A DNA stretch of 64,000 nucleotides from Lysinibacillus fusiformis (GTDB lineage Bacteria > Bacillota > Bacilli > Bacillales_A > Planococcaceae): the NCBI RefSeq assembly GCF_003049525.1, contig NZ_PYWL01000003.1:186001-250000 (forward strand), given 5' to 3'. The notes below the pieces were generated by a model. It was not told the DNA's origin. It did no database searches and saw nothing but the letters and a program-made list of their open reading frames with translations. The position numbers were made by a program, and so were the translations under genes. Of the stretch, positions 16,086 to 25,516 are shown piece by piece (position 1 is the stretch's first letter; the number at the start of each line of letters is the position of its first letter).

Positions 16086-17969
16086 ATGTCAGGCAAGTCA
16101 TTAAATCATCGTTACATTCCTGGACTAGACGGGATTCGAGCATTAGCTGTATTAGCAGTTATTGCTTATCATTTTAACTTCAGTTGGGCTAGAGGTGGCT
16201 TTTTAGGAGTTGATATCTTTTTTGTGCTATCAGGCTATTTAATCACCTCTACCATGTTACCTTTAAAGGGCAACCAATTAACAGTCAGTCTAAAGAAATT
16301 TTGGATTGGACGATTTAGACGGTTACTACCGGCTGCCTACGTTATGATTATTACATCATTTGTTTGGGCAATGCTCTTTCATAAAGAGCTCCTTCATACA
16401 TTACGTGGAGATGCACTGTCTTCTATTTTCTATTCAAGTAATTGGTGGTTCATTTTTCATAAACTTTCTTATTTTGATAGTTTCGGTTCTCCATCACCCT
16501 TAAAAAATTTATGGTCATTAGCCATTGAAGAACAATTTTATGTTATTTGGCCATTACTTTTAATGATAGGACTGTATGTTGTAAAAAAACAAAGTAAACT
16601 AGCAAAGATTGTTTTTATTGGAGCTATTTGCTCGGCCCTATTAATGGCAATACTTTACCAGCCAGGTGCTGATCCGAGTCGTGTATATTATGGAACGGAC
16701 ACACGCTGTTTTGAATTATTAATTGGCTGCTGGTTAGCGCTTATTTGGCCAATGAAAAGACTATCATCACAAAAATTATCAATAAACCATATGAAGAAAT
16801 TAAATAGTATTAGCTTTATTTCGTTTACTATTTTTCTTGTCAGCATTATGTATGTGGATGAATTTCAAACATTCCTTTATAGAGGCGGAATGTTCCTATT
16901 TTGCTTGAATGCAGCCGTATTAATTGCTTGTGTTTGTCATCCAGTTAGTATTTTAGGAAGAATACTTGCGTGGAAACCACTATGTTGGATTGGCTCACGA
17001 TCCTACGGTATTTATCTTTGGCACTACCCCGTCATGGTATTAGGCACACCTATTCATGAAATTGGAAACCCCTCCTATTGGCGAATTGCGCTTCAGTTAG
17101 TACTCATCGTGACGATTGCAGAATGCTCCTATCGCTTTATTGAAATGCCGATCCGTAAAGAAGGATTCTGGGCATATTATCGGAAATATTTCGTATTCAA
17201 TAAAAAGAAATGGGGGAGCCTCACATTTTCAAGAAAAGTATCTACTGTCATGGCTCCACTTTTCCTTCTTGTATTTTTCACAGGGATTACAGGGGTCGTG
17301 GGAGAAGGCCAGCAAAGTTCAAAGGATTCGTATCCAACTGCCATTAAAATTAATGGTGATGAACCTACTGCTAATCCAATAAAAGAACCGGACAAAACAA
17401 CTGACAATCCTTCACCTAGTAAGGAAGAAGAAGTTGATGTTCCAGATATAGAAACACCAAAGCCAGAAGAACACGAAACAAATGTTGTGCCTGAGAAAGA
17501 GGATGCTTATCAAAACATACTAGCAATTGGTGATTCTGTTATGATCGATATAGCAACGAGCTTACATAAGGTTTTTCCGAACATTACAATTGATGGGAAG
17601 ATAGGTCGTCAAGTTTCACAAGCTGTCAAGCTAGCACCAAATTATGCGAGTTTTAATCAATCTAATAATGCGATAATAATCCAATTAGGGACAAATGGCT
17701 ATTTTACGAATGACCAAATAGATACACTTCTTGCTGCATTTGCTCATGCAGATATTTATTTAGTAAATACACGTGTGCCTCGTTCATGGGAAGGGAAAGT
17801 GAATGCGTCTTTACTCCAAAAGTCAGAGGAACATGAAAATATTACACTCATTGACTGGCATGCGGCAGCCCTTAATCATCCAGAATACTTCGCTCCAGAT
17901 GGTGTTCATTTAGAGAAAAAGGGTGTAGAAGTTTTAACAAATCTTATTCAACAATCCATCAACAAATAA
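16086..17969 (+). CDS. OatA-like peptidoglycan/LPS-type O-acetyltransferase
   Basis: This 627-residue protein has two parts. Residues 8-370 form an acyltransferase-3 membrane domain (YIPGLDGIRALAVLAVIAYH, GVDIFFVLSGYLIT, SLAIEEQFYVIWPLL). After a final transmembrane helix and a P/E/K-rich linker (about 415-475) comes an extracellular SGNH esterase domain with AIGDS (Ser484) and DGVH (Asp605, His608). This is the architecture of OatA, which O-acetylates muramic acid and confers lysozyme resistance. The exact acceptor is inferred. It is inserted between spoIIP and lepA and has its own terminator. Confidence 0.85.
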   Translation: MSGKSLNHRYIPGLDGIRALAVLAVIAYHFNFSWARGGFLGVDIFFVLSGYLITSTMLPLKGNQLTVSLKKFWIGRFRRLLPAAYVMIITSFVWAMLFHKELLHTLRGDALSSIFYSSNWWFIFHKLSYFDSFGSPSPLKNLWSLAIEEQFYVIWPLLLMIGLYVVKKQSKLAKIVFIGAICSALLMAILYQPGADPSRVYYGTDTRCFELLIGCWLALIWPMKRLSSQKLSINHMKKLNSISFISFTIFLVSIMYVDEFQTFLYRGGMFLFCLNAAVLIACVCHPVSILGRILAWKPLCWIGSRSYGIYLWHYPVMVLGTPIHEIGNPSYWRIALQLVLIVTIAECSYRFIEMPIRKEGFWAYYRKYFVFNKKKWGSLTFSRKVSTVMAPLFLLVFFTGITGVVGEGQQSSKDSYPTAIKINGDEPTANPIKEPDKTTDNPSPSKEEEVDVPDIETPKPEEHETNVVPEKEDAYQNILAIGDSVMIDIATSLHKVFPNITIDGKIGRQVSQAVKLAPNYASFNQSNNAIIIQLGTNGYFTNDQIDTLLAAFAHADIYLVNTRVPRSWEGKVNASLLQKSEEHENITLIDWHAAALNHPEYFAPDGVHLEKKGVEVLTNLIQQSINK

Positions 17970-17976
17970 ATGAATA

Positions 17977-18023
17977 AAAAAGTCAGTATATACAGCTTTT
18001 GTCTGTGTAGCTGACTTTTTTTA
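17977..18023 (+). terminator. terminator of the acyltransferase gene
   Basis: AAAAAAGTCAG and CTGACTTTTTTT form the outer stem, with ATACAGC / GTGTAGC extending it. It lies 8 bp past the stop. Confidence 0.8.
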
Positions 18024-18167
18024 TTTCGTAGAATATAATGTTTTTTTCAATCAATTCTTATTGAGGAGTCCAATCCCACTGTATTTATATACTTAAAACT
18101 ATGAAATTTAATTGCGGTAGCAAACATCCAAAGTATTGATATTATAGGCTTTCTAGTCTAGTTGCTG

Positions 18168-18197
18168 TTGTACTTTGAGTAGCGTTCATAGTATAAT
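18168..18197 (+). promoter_or_regulatory. sigma-A promoter of lepA
   Basis: TTGTAC, an 18-nt spacer and a perfect TATAAT lie 30 bp before the lepA start. The 200-bp gap before it (18024-18226) holds no gene. Confidence 0.6.
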
Positions 18198-18226
18198 TCA
18201 TTATAGTTTAATTAGGAGTGGAAAAG

Positions 18227-20053
18227 ATGAACCGAGAAGCACGTTTAAAACGACAAGAGAATATACGGAATTTCTCTATTATTGCACATATTGACCACGG
18301 GAAATCAACGCTTGCAGACCGTCTTTTAGAGCAAACAAAATCATTAACATCCCGTGAAATGAAAGCACAGCTCCTCGACTCAATGGATTTAGAGCGTGAG
18401 CGAGGCATTACGATTAAATTAAATGCAGTTCAATTAAAGTACGAAGCAAAAAACGGTGAAGTATATACATTTCATTTAATCGACACACCAGGACATGTCG
18501 ATTTCACATATGAGGTTTCCCGTAGTTTAGCTGCTTGTGAGGGCGCCATTTTAGTAGTGGATGCTGCACAAGGTATTGAAGCGCAAACACTGGCAAATGT
18601 TTATTTAGCTCTTGATAATGATCTAGAAATATTACCTGTTATTAATAAAATTGATTTACCAGCAGCAGATCCTGAACGCGTACGTCAAGAAGTGGAGGAT
18701 GTCATCGGGTTAGATGCATCTGAAGCAGTATTAGCTTCTGCTAAGGCAGGAATTGGGATTGAGGATATTTTAGAGCAAATCGTTGAAAAGGTACCAGCAC
18801 CAACAGGTGATCCAGATGCACCTCTACAAGCCTTAATCTTTGACTCAATTTATGATGCCTATAAAGGTGTTATCATCTCCATTCGTGTTATCAATGGAAC
18901 TGTAAAGCCTGGAGATAAAATCCGCATGATGGCAACAGGAGCGGAATTCGAAGTTATTGAAGTTGGGGTACATACACCAAAAGTTGTGCCACAATCTGAA
19001 TTAACGGTTGGGGATGTAGGCTATTTAACAGCATCTATTAAAAATGTAGGGGACACACGAGTAGGGGATACAGTAACCTATGCAAACCGTCCAGCTACTG
19101 AGCCACTAGCAGGGTACCGTCGCTTAAATCCAATGGTATACTGTGGTTTATACCCAATCGATACAGCCAAATACAATGATTTACGTGAAGCTTTAGAAAA
19201 ATTAGAGTTAAATGACTCGGCTCTACAGTATGAGCCTGAGACATCTCAAGCACTTGGTTTTGGTTTCCGTTGTGGATTCTTAGGATTACTACATATGGAG
19301 ATTATTCAGGAGCGAATTGAGCGTGAATTTAATATTGACCTAATTACAACTGCGCCTTCGGTAATTTACGAAGTCCATATGACAGATGGCTCTTCCATCA
19401 AAGTAGATAATCCTTCCTTTATGCCAGATCCACAAAAAATTGATCGTGTAGAGGAGCCCTATGTAAAAGCTACAATTATGGTGCCAAATGATTATGTAGG
19501 AGCGGTCATGGAGCTATGTCAAATGAAGCGCGGTAATTTCATGACAATGGATTATATTGATACAACTCGTGTAAGTATTATTTATGAAATGCCTTTATCA
19601 GAAATCGTGTACGATTTCTTTGATTATTTGAAATCAAATACAAAAGGCTATGCATCATTTGACTACGAATTAATCGGTTACAAGCAATCAAAATTAGTGA
19701 AAATGGATATTTTACTAAATGCTGAGCAAGTCGATGCACTAAGCTTTATCGTACACCGTGATTTTGCCTATGATCGTGGTAAAATTATCGTTGAAAAATT
19801 AAAAGAATTAATCCCACGTCAACAATTTGAAGTTCCAATTCAAGCAGCAGTTGGCCAAAAAATTGTGGCACGTTCAACAATTAAAGCTATCCGTAAAAAC
19901 GTGTTAGCGAAATGTTACGGTGGGGATATCTCACGTAAACGCAAGCTTCTTGATAAACAAAAAGAAGGTAAAAAACGTATGAAACAAGTAGGTTCAGTCG
20001 AAGTCCCACAAGAGGCATTCATGGCTGTACTGAAGATGGATGATACGAAGTAA
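18227..20053 (+). CDS. lepA: elongation factor 4
   Basis: LepA is a translational GTPase that acts on stalled or misplaced ribosomes. I start at ATG 18227, with TAGGAG upstream, giving 608 residues. GTPase motifs are G1 AHIDHGKST (20-28), G3 DTPGHVDF and G4 NKIDLP. The LepA-specific C-terminal domain is present ([19 protein letters not shown]). Its 3' end is the insertion target of a mobile element: the final codons are duplicated at 34016-34044, and the gene stays intact. In B. subtilis hemW follows directly, but here it lies 31.5 kb away. Confidence 0.97.
   Translation: MNREARLKRQENIRNFSIIAHIDHGKSTLADRLLEQTKSLTSREMKAQLLDSMDLERERGITIKLNAVQLKYEAKNGEVYTFHLIDTPGHVDFTYEVSRSLAACEGAILVVDAAQGIEAQTLANVYLALDNDLEILPVINKIDLPAADPERVRQEVEDVIGLDASEAVLASAKAGIGIEDILEQIVEKVPAPTGDPDAPLQALIFDSIYDAYKGVIISIRVINGTVKPGDKIRMMATGAEFEVIEVGVHTPKVVPQSELTVGDVGYLTASIKNVGDTRVGDTVTYANRPATEPLAGYRRLNPMVYCGLYPIDTAKYNDLREALEKLELNDSALQYEPETSQALGFGFRCGFLGLLHMEIIQERIEREFNIDLITTAPSVIYEVHMTDGSSIKVDNPSFMPDPQKIDRVEEPYVKATIMVPNDYVGAVMELCQMKRGNFMTMDYIDTTRVSIIYEMPLSEIVYDFFDYLKSNTKGYASFDYELIGYKQSKLVKMDILLNAEQVDALSFIVHRDFAYDRGKIIVEKLKELIPRQQFEVPIQAAVGQKIVARSTIKAIRKNVLAKCYGGDISRKRKLLDKQKEGKKRMKQVGSVEVPQEAFMAVLKMDDTK
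20015..20043 (+). repeat. left attachment-site copy in the lepA 3' end
   Basis: These 29 bp of the lepA coding end (GCATTCATGGCTGTACTGAA onward) recur without a mismatch at 34016-34044, and weaker similarity continues past the stop codon. An integrase gene relic points toward it 120 bp away. This is the expected layout of an att core for a tyrosine integrase that targets the end of a housekeeping gene. Confidence 0.85.
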
Positions 20054-20162
20054 AGTTGATGTAACAGCGTTTATAGGGGTTTTAAACAATTGATTTTATA
20101 TCAATTTGGTGGGGTTCCCCACCAATTCCCCACCATAAAAAAATAAGTTAGAAATTCTTTTC

Positions 20163-21068
20163 TTATATATCTTGAGCAAATGAGTCAAAGATGTTTGCGG
20201 CATCTCGGGCCATTTTTTCAGTGAGGTGGACATAGCGATCTTCTGTTACGGCAGCTCGACTATGTCCTAATCTTTTTTGTACTGTTTTAACAGGTGTACC
20301 GTTTTCGATTAAAGTTGTAGCATGTGTGTGGCGTAGGAAATGAAAGTTAAAACTAATATTTAACTTTTCGCTTATTTTTCTAGTATTATATTTAATTTCA
20401 CTTGGCGTACAATGTTCGCCATTTTTCTTTTTTACATACATAATCATGTTCAGGATCCTGTAGATAAAACTCACCGTATTTTAAACGATTTTCTAATTGT
20501 GCTTTTTTAATACGTTTAAGCATTTCTGCGAGTGTATTACCAAATGGAATTGTTCGATAACCAGCCTTTGATTTTGGAGGTCTAGGTTGCCATTGTGCTT
20601 TCCCATTCTCATCTTTAATGGCAACTAATTGTTGTTCAACCTCCAATGTCATTTCTTCAAAGTTTATGTGTTTCCATTCGAGTCCACAAACTTCTCCTAC
20701 CCGCAACCCACAATGTAACCCAATATGAAATGGTAAATAAAAAGGGTGTTCTTCATCTAAAGAACTATTAATAAGCCTTAGATTTTCTTTAGTTTGTATC
20801 TTTAATTCCTCACGAGTTGGTTTCCGTTTCTTATCTTTCATTAACTCAACATAATGCATGGGGTTTTCTTTAATGTATTTGTAGGGGTATACTGCATGAT
20901 TCAATGCTTTGCTTAAGATACCTATGATTATACTTAATGTTTGCCGAGCGTAACCTTCACGTGTTTTTAAATTAATGAATTGTTGCAACACATGGGGAGT
21001 GAGTGATTTAACTTTATACTTTCCTAAGTGTGGAACGATATGATTTCTAATAGTTGATTCATAGTTAT
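20163..21068 (-). pseudogene. phage tyrosine integrase, truncated and frameshifted
   Basis: The catalytic domain is recognisable in two frames. The upstream part holds GLHCGLRVGEVCGLEW with the first catalytic Arg. The downstream part holds HFLRHTHATTLIENG, LGHSRAAVTEDRYVHL and the tyrosine. The frame breaks near 20418-20432 in an A-rich run (minus strand). The N-terminus is missing: core-binding homology begins abruptly at YESTIRNHIVPHLGKYKVK, about 21066, where plus-strand tail-gene sequence takes over. It is the element's own integrase, adjacent to the att copy in lepA, but should be inactive. Confidence 0.88.
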
Positions 21069-21069
21069 A

Positions 21070-21381
21070 GATCAAAAAACGATGACTCCAGCAGAATATG
21101 ATGAGGCACTTCGAAATCGTGGAGATGAAAAATTGTCTGAATATCAAATCATAGAAACGTTTGAAAGTGAAGTAGATATGTATAGTCAATTTACGTACAA
21201 CATTGATTATAAGCTTGGTGATCGAGTAAGTGTACGAAATGACGAGATACAACGCATTTTGCATCCACGTGTTATTTCAGCCACTTTAACAAGCAATAAG
21301 GAAGGAATAACGCTTAGTATTAACTTTGGTAGCAATATCCCAACTATCTACGAAAAGATAATAAAGAAGGTGAATAAGTAA
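21070..21381 (+). pseudogene. phage tail protein, C-terminal fragment (Gp37-like)
   Basis: About 100 residues resemble the C-terminal end of siphovirus Gp37-like tail proteins, with the typical run IDYKLGDRVSVRNDE and a final beta-rich domain. The N-terminal part is gone because the sequence starts at the deletion junction with the integrase. A frame starting at ATG 21082 could be translated but has no convincing ribosome binding site. Its stop overlaps the next gene (TAATG), a normal tail-module junction. Confidence 0.6.
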
Positions 21382-22911
21382 TGACGATATATAATGGTAT
21401 TTTTAACAGTGTCAACGGTGATCGTAAATACAATGCATGGTGGTTCGCCAAATATTTTGCTACCTTTATAGGTAATGGTGTTTTTCCGAATCCATCCTCG
21501 AACCTTCAAGTAGCTGCATATCAGAATATGAAAGTAGTCGTTAAACCAGGAAGTGGCTGGATTGACGGCTATTTTATTTTTAGTGATGGAGATCATGTGT
21601 TGTCATTAGATGTTGCGGATGGTGTTTTAAAGCGTATTGATCGAGTTGTTATGCGCCTAAATCATTTAACTCGAAAGATAGAAATCGTAGTCAAAAAAGG
21701 TACATTTGCAAGTAGTCCAGCAGCTCCTACATTACAACGCGATGCTGACGCTTATGAGCTAGCCCTTGCTGATGTTTTGATTAATAATGGTGCTACTCAA
21801 ATTACACAAGCTAATATTACCGATCAAAGGTTAAATAGCACTCTGTGCGGAATCGTACATGGCACAGTAAATCAAGTTGATACAACTACAATTTTCAATC
21901 AATATCAAGCTTGGTTTAACGACATTAAAGGCAGTGTTGCAGGAGAACTTGTTGCTTTTCAGGAGATACAAGAACAAGAATTTTTAACTTGGTTTGAATC
22001 CATTAAGGATATTTTAGATGGAGATGTTGCTGCTAACTTAGCAGCTAGGGTAGCCAATTTAGAACAAATAGTTAACCCACATATAGCTGATTTAGTTAAA
22101 CATAATAACTACGGAATTGCTACTGGTACAAATACATTAGTTGTCACGTTAACGCTTGCACCGACTACTTTAACAGAAGGTTTCACCTTACGATTTAAAA
22201 ATACAATAGCAAATACAGGCGCAACCACTTTGAATGTTAACGGTCTAGGTGCCAAACCCCTCAGAAAAAATGGTGGTATTGCATTAAGTGCCGGAAATTT
22301 AAAAGCTGGTGGAATATACTCTGTCACTTATGATGGAGCATCTTTTCTCTTAGCGGATGAAGGGGGGGGAGTATGGAACAGTTACAGCAAACGATGTACG
22401 ACAAGGCAAGACGTTTGGTTCACCTGATGGAGTGAAGTCAGGTACATTGAATTTATCTCAATTGATTCCTGGAAACATTAAAAATGGTGTAACTATTGAT
22501 GGTGTAACAAGTAATCTTATTGGTTCACCAACGCCTAGTGTTGGTGATGCGGCTGTTGTAGCATCAGTAGGGTATACAGTGCAATACACGAGCGATTTTA
22601 AAAAAATCAAAGAAATTATATGTAATTTCAGTGGCAGAGTCAGAATTACATTTGATCTGTATGGCTCAGGAACTGGAAAAGGTTATGAACATGTCTATGG
22701 TCAAATATATATCAATGGCGTACCAAAAGGTATTATAAGAGACAATAATAGTAGTTCAGGTACTTTCTATTCAGAGGATTTTGATATAAATAATGGTGAT
22801 CGAGTGCAATTATACGCCCGTGGGAGAACAAATCCAGATACGTGGGCAACTAGTGATGTACTTGCTATCTGTTTCGCTTCCAATCCGTTAGGTACAGTCG
22901 TGCAAATATAA
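21381..22911 (+). pseudogene. phage tail fibre/baseplate protein, frameshifted at G8
   Basis: The first frame (21381-22427) encodes a receptor-binding or baseplate-like protein starting MTIYNGIFNSVNGDRKYNA. Its later part is repeat-like (TLTLAPTTLTEGFTLRFKN, FLLADEGGG). At a run of eight G residues (22362-22369) the frame breaks. The natural continuation EYGTVTANDVRQGKTFGSP is in another frame and runs to 22911, ending in a beta-rich C-terminal domain. Joined, the product would be about 510 residues. The break may be a mutation, a slippage switch or a sequencing error. Confidence 0.75.
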
Positions 22912-22932
22912 CAAGAAAAAGGAGTGAATAAG

Positions 22933-23247
22933 ATGTTTTATTTAGAATACGATGATGATACAAAGTTAGTGATTAAAATTCACGAAACAGTGCCAGAGTC
23001 GGTGGTTGAAGGTCATTCCATTGCTAAGAGTGATAGTTTCGATATCGGTATGGAACTTGAATTTATTATTACTGTTGATAGAGTAGACCAAGATGGAAAC
23101 GTTACTGCATCATTTACAACAAAGCAGATTGTACCAGCTTATCAATTATTGAAGAAAATTGATGAATTAGAAAAAGAGAATCAAGCACTAAAAGGTAGTG
23201 TAGCTGATCTGTGGGAAACAATTTTAGTATCAGGAGGTAATGCATAA
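22933..23247 (+). CDS. small phage tail-module protein, 104 aa
   Basis: The start is ATG 22933, 8 nt after AAGGAG. The product is acidic and beta-rich, with a C-terminal coiled coil (LLKKIDELEKENQALKGSV) that leads into a short tail. Proteins of this size and coiled-coil ending commonly follow the fibre gene in Bacillus siphophages. No function is known. The stop overlaps the next start (TAATG). Confidence 0.7.
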   Translation: MFYLEYDDDTKLVIKIHETVPESVVEGHSIAKSDSFDIGMELEFIITVDRVDQDGNVTASFTTKQIVPAYQLLKKIDELEKENQALKGSVADLWETILVSGGNA

Positions 23248-23363
23248 TGGAGACTGTATTCACACCTAAATTACGAGGGTACTTATTCTTAATTGATATG
23301 CATCGGATAACGATTGTAGATGTACCTGAACCATATAAACAAGCAATTTTAGATGAACAGTAA
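23247..23363 (+). CDS. XkdX-like short phage protein, 38 aa
   Basis: This 38-residue frame overlaps the previous stop and is preceded by CAGGAGGTAA. It ends VPEPYKQAILDEQ, which resembles the very short XkdX-type proteins placed after tail fibres in Bacillus phages. The similarity is positional and by eye. Confidence 0.55.
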   Translation: METVFTPKLRGYLFLIDMHRITIVDVPEPYKQAILDEQ

Positions 23364-23456
23364 ACAAGTAGACGCAGCATAAGCTAGCGCTCTTTTTATT
23401 GTATAAAACTTTGAGAGTTTTTTGAGAGATACCTTTGCTATATTAACTGATGGGGA

Positions 23457-23588
23457 AATGAGTTTATAGAAATTATCGTTGACGGATCGCCGTATGCGAT
23501 GAAAGTCGCTCGTACGGTGAAGGCTCGTTATAAAGCCATAGGGTATAAGACGAGAATAGCAATCAAGCACCAAAAGCAAATAATGTAA
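23457..23588 (+). pseudogene. phage protein relic (basic fragment)
   Basis: An open stretch without a usable start encodes a basic piece (IIVDGSPYAMKVARTVKARY, then KAIGYKTRIA). The 3' part overlaps the next relic in a different frame (23549 on). The two may be halves of one gene split by a frameshift near 23550-23560. Confidence 0.4.
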
Positions 23589-24157
23589 CTATTAGCGGAA
23601 AAGCAAAAGTAGGACAGACGTTAACTGGAGACTACACGTATTCAGACAATGAAAATGACTCAGAAGGTACATCTACATTTAGATGGTATCGGGCTGACGC
23701 TGGTGGTTCAAATAAAACAATTATTATTGGCGCAACATCAAAAGCATATCAATTAGTAGCAGCGGATGAGGGGAAATTTATTTTCTTTGAAGTAACTCCA
23801 ATTGCTAATGAAGGTGAATCAGTAGGGGCACCGATATTGAGTTTAGCAACATCTAGCGTAGAACCGGAAATACTAACACCATCTACGTATACAGTGATGA
23901 CTAATGTAACAGGTGCTATACCTCATGTTAGAATAAACACATATGATGTAAATTATGAACAAGCCATAACAGAGGTAATTTTGCAACGAGAAAGTGATAC
24001 TCCAGTAAGTTACAAAGTAGCTAACGGAGATTTTACAGTTCAAAATAGCAATATAGCTCTTTTTGTACACGGAACATATTCTATTACTGGCAAGTATATC
24101 TGGACAATAAAAGCAACTGGATATACAGATGCTACGGTATCAGTTGATGTAAATTAA
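23549..24157 (+). pseudogene. Ig-like (AIR9-type) domain protein relic
   Basis: The frame opens at 23549 with no start codon until 23837. It reads as a linker (NQAPKANNVTISG) followed by an Ig-like repeat of the A9/AIR9 type (KVGQTLTGDYTYSD, STFRWYRADAGG, FIFFEVTPIANEGESVG) and a second beta-rich domain. Such domains decorate phage tails and spore or cell surface proteins. The missing beginning makes this a remnant, probably of a tail-fibre accessory gene. Confidence 0.6.
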
Positions 24158-24170
24158 TAATTTGTTTTAC

Positions 24171-24196
24171 CTCGCCTATTTCGGGCGAGGTCTTTC
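24171..24196 (+). terminator. terminator after the Ig-like relic
   Basis: CCTCGCC and GGGCGAGG pair around TATTTC and are followed by TCTTTCTT. Confidence 0.65.
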
Positions 24197-24263
24197 TTGT
24201 ATATCTATTTTAAATTATGGAGTAACAAATTAAACGTAGCATTAAGCTAGCGTTATTTTTTAT

Positions 24264-24292
24264 GCCTTCCACAGATTGTGGAGGGCTTTTAT
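24264..24292 (+). terminator. hairpin before the lysis genes
   Basis: GCCTTCCACA and TGTGGAGGGC pair around GATT (one mismatch), followed by TTTTATT, just before the holin start. It could terminate the tail transcript or act as a regulated attenuator for lysis. Confidence 0.5.
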
Positions 24293-24315
24293 TATGCAAA
24301 TAAGGAAGTGGTCAA

Positions 24316-24719
24316 ATGGAAAAATGGGTTGCTGCAGTAAGTGGAGCAATTGGCACAATCGTTTCATATTCAGTGGATGGTCTAGGAATGGCTGTTACTG
24401 TTTTGATTGGCTTTATGGCTATTGATTACCTTACAGGAATTATGGGCGGTATTGTTAATCAAAACTTAAACAGTCGTACAGGCTTCAACGGTATCATTCG
24501 AAAGATTTATTATTTAATGTTGGTCGGTTCCGTTTATTTATTATCCGTTGTGATACCTGGCATTGAGTATGCAGGGGATGGGGCAGCCATTGCATTTAGT
24601 GTACTTGAGTTTATAACTATTACAGAGAATGGTACAAAAATGGCTTACCAATGCCTGACTTCATTAAAAATATTTTAGCAATCGTGAAGGATAAAACAGG
24701 AGAGGGTGAAGTTAAATGA
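24316..24719 (+). pseudogene. phage holin, frameshifted near the C-terminus
   Basis: The product resembles the phi-LC3/toxin-secretion holin family, with hydrophobic helices and GFMAIDYLTGIMGGI and LEFITITENGTKM. After NGTKM the annotated frame ends 12 residues later at 24678. A one-base insertion after ATGG near 24643 would give the usual ending LPMPDFIKNILAIVKDKTGE and run to a TGA that overlaps the endolysin start (ATGA). The missing cytoplasmic tail may impair holin function, though the membrane part is intact. Confidence 0.75.
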
Positions 24720-25393
24720 CAAGCATTACAACAACCTGCCGAGATATTTCTGAACTATTACCAGTTGCACAAACAGCCTGTCGATTGTTATTCCATGAGT
24801 GCTTTAAGGCAGGCATTAAGAACGTCTTTATTACTGAAATATATCGCTCACAAGAACGACAGAAGTACGTTTTTGCACAGGGAAGAACTCGACCAGGGCA
24901 GATTGTTACTTGGACACTAGACAGCAACCATAAGTCTCGATTAGCTTGGGATATTGCTGTTGGTCCTCCACAGTCTTTATATGATGTAGCAACCCTAAGC
25001 CGAGTAGGAGCTATTGCACGTAAGCTAGACATTGAATGGGGTGGGGATTGGACAGGTAATATTGATCGTCCTCATTTCGAGGTCAAGCCAAATTGGATTA
25101 TGCCAAAGGGGTACAAAATTGAAGGACAAGTGATTATTCCAACCAATAGCAAATACCAAGTTCAGTTAACTGTGGAAGGCAATACAACTAAACCAATTGC
25201 AAAGGATGATGATAAAATGTTATTCACTAATGACACAACTAAAGCAGCTGTACGTGATTACATTAAACAATCAGTGGATAAAAAGAAAATCGATAAGTCG
25301 TGGCTTGATAAATTCGATCAAGGTACGATGACAAGTGGTGATTTTGAAGGTTTGAAAATCATTATTGCTCAGCGTATTAATGAAAAGTATTAA
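24716..25393 (+). CDS. phage endolysin, M15-type L-Ala-D-Glu peptidase
   Basis: This 225-residue protein has an N-terminal VanY/CwlK-like zinc peptidase domain (about 1-130). His72 and Asp79 are in SNHKSRLAWD, and His120 in DRPHFEV, with ITEIYRSQERQ as the conserved Arg motif. The C-terminal region (150-225) is a small domain (TTKAAVRDYIKQSV, SWLDKFDQG) of the kind that follows phage lysin catalytic domains. It appears intact, unlike the neighbouring holin. It would cut the stem peptide of peptidoglycan. Confidence 0.88.
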   Translation: MTSITTTCRDISELLPVAQTACRLLFHECFKAGIKNVFITEIYRSQERQKYVFAQGRTRPGQIVTWTLDSNHKSRLAWDIAVGPPQSLYDVATLSRVGAIARKLDIEWGGDWTGNIDRPHFEVKPNWIMPKGYKIEGQVIIPTNSKYQVQLTVEGNTTKPIAKDDDKMLFTNDTTKAAVRDYIKQSVDKKKIDKSWLDKFDQGTMTSGDFEGLKIIIAQRINEKY

Positions 25394-25516
25394 CCTATAT
25401 TTGTTATATGAAGAAATATATATTGAAATATGTAATAAAATGAATAATAATTAAGTCGATTATATTATTTTTTAAATAGGATAATTAATCTATTAATATC
25501 ACTTTGGAGGATTACT

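Noticed and set aside
23364..24300. CRISPR-like or tRNA-like structure in the gaps of the phage tail region
   Set aside because: The repeats are two copies only and have no spacer pattern. No tRNA cloverleaf with CCA or a T-loop could be traced here or elsewhere in the window.
24712..25032. 106-codon minus-strand frame opposite the endolysin
   Set aside because: The plus-strand endolysin has complete catalytic motifs. The reverse frame has none.
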